Assembly (NCBI GenBank): GCA_009760855.2
Contig: WPIO01000048.1
Coordinates: forward strand, 3,041,001-3,105,000
DNA from: Cristatella mucedo
Taxonomy: Eukaryota; Bryozoa; Phylactolaemata; Cristatellidae
Length of the DNA: 64,000 nt
Direction: 5' to 3'
In this document: piece after piece, positions 63,022-64,000 of the stretch
How positions within the stretch are numbered: the first letter of the stretch is position 1
How the letters are laid out: each line of letters starts with the position of its first letter
Position numbers and translations under genes: made by a program
Notes under the pieces: model-generated
The model's database searches: none
What the model was told of the DNA's origin: nothing
Seen by the model: the letters and a program-made list of their open reading frames with translations, nothing else

Positions 63022-63479
63022 GTGAGACTAATATCGCTTAAAACTCCGGGACGAAGAATTGCTATTCCTATAAGCGAGGTATCTTCCTGTATCCGATATT
63101 TTTATACGCCGAGTCGACTTGTACTGTAAGCTGCCAGGTCAGATCGCCGAGATGCTCCCGATGTGAGATGTACGACCGAACGCCGAAACTGTGGCTAGCT
63201 AGCAAAGGTCGGTCCGGGGTAGGTGGAGGCTCTGCACCAGCAGCGCTAGCAGTTGGCAATTCAGCTCACTACTTTGCCCGCCGGAAGCTGGAGCAGCCGA
63301 GCTGTTTGGCGCTTCGGTGCCAAATCTGCATGAGCCGAGCGGTAAGATCGCTGTCAGCTTCCTGCCGCCTAAGGGACACCCAGAATACTGGAAAAACAGC
63401 CACGCAGCCCTTTGAATATCCAATTCCGATGCACTAATAACTCATTAAATTACCCCGAAACCAAATAGCACTTGCAGTG

Positions 63480-63735
63480 TTGCATAGAGAAGCAATAACG
63501 AAGGGTTAATGTCAAGAAAAATATAAATATTTACAGACGCATGCAAAAGCACACTGAAAGTTAGTATGAGCTCAAGTTAGTGAGTGACATGCACCGAAAC
63601 GTACCAAGTACTCAAAACGCATAGGGGAAAAGTTCAAAGGGGTGCTATTCAAAAGCGAAGCACTCCTGCCTTCAGTCTAAATGTGCACAACTTCAGAACA
63701 TCCAAGCACGAAAATGACAATTCACTAAGATGCAA
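63480..63735 (-). mobile_element. LINE 3' fragment of the second family, degraded
   Basis: CTGCCTTCAGTCTAAATGTGC and GAAAATGACAATTCACTA match the order of the 36,440-36,500 part of the second LINE family. The rest is weak. Confidence 0.45.
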
Positions 63736-63904
63736 AAAAGGCTGTGGGTACAATTAGGGTTTTTAACTTCGGTTCTATACGTTCTTTTGCTCTTTAGCAG
63801 CCTTCTAGCCTTTCAAAAAAAGATGTTCCCCCTCATGGACGCACATGTTGAATGTGCGTCAGTGACTTACAGATTCTATCTACACATTTCACAACTATAT
63901 TTAC

Positions 63905-64000
63905 TAAAGTCTTAAGCCAAATGTAAAGCGCCTAGAGAGAGATTGAGTTCTCTGAGGGCGCTTTATCAAGTGAATTATTATTATTATTATTATTAATAGC
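63905..64000 (+). mobile_element. LINE tail at the right edge
   Basis: AAATGTAAAGCGCCTAGAGAG to GGGCGCTTTATCAAGTG and (ATT)n. The outer stem is perfect. It ends at or just beyond the window. Confidence 0.85.

Overview
This is a eukaryotic window, most likely from an invertebrate animal. It has split genes with GT/AG introns of 0.1-13 kb, long dinucleotide arrays, and many dead copies of LINEs, SINEs and DNA transposons. Nothing bacterial or viral is seen. The species cannot be named from the sequence. The host exons are moderately GC-rich, and the 3' half of one gene is extremely GC-rich. The intervening DNA is AT-richer.

Two host genes are supported by conserved motifs and by exact agreement of intron phases. 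They lie head to head around a CpG-dense block (about 25.9-27.1 kb). On the minus strand is an ecto-nucleoside triphosphate diphosphohydrolase (ENTPD/CD39 family). Five coding exons at 24,109-24,005, 17,706-17,589, 13,313-13,163, 11,507-11,264 and 8,158-7,925 give 284 residues. These include the N-terminal membrane anchor and apyrase conserved regions 1-4. The C-terminal part (ACR5 and second anchor) was not found in the left 7.9 kb. On the plus strand is an ARID5-family transcription regulator (ARID5B-like). Ten coding exons from 27,012 to 62,135 give about 1,403 residues: a BAH-like N-terminal region, an ARID DNA-binding domain spread over exons 5-8, and a long Ala/Ser/Pro/Gly/His-rich C-terminal region. 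A polyadenylation signal follows at 62,594. A short possible first exon of a further gene lies at 62,814-63,021.

Most of the rest is transposon debris. The dominant element is a CR1/L2-like LINE whose 3' end folds into a two-part hairpin followed by (ATT)n; its best copy is at 54.47-56.06 kb. A tRNA-derived SINE family carries a closely related hairpin tail, suggesting it was mobilised by that LINE. Also present are a second LINE 3' end found as a large inverted pair (22.4-23.15 and 36.26-37.2 kb), a second tRNA-like SINE family (three minus-strand copies), a 172-bp hAT MITE resembling the SPIN family with an 8-bp target duplication, a dead Tc1/mariner transposase, two copies of an unclassified transposon-like coding remnant, and a 67-bp perfect repeat found twice exactly 12,600 bp apart.

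Layout: 0-7.9 kb, repeats and uncertain sequence downstream of the last recognised ENTPD exon. 7.9-24.1 kb, ENTPD exons in repeat-filled introns. 24.1-27.0 kb, upstream region and shared CpG-rich promoter zone. 27.0-40.2 kb, ARID5 exon 1 and large intron 1. 40.2-53.9 kb, exons 2-7. 53.9-57.2 kb, the intron holding the best LINE. 57.2-62.6 kb, GC-rich 3' exons and transcript end. 62.6-64.0 kb, a possible new exon and LINE tails.
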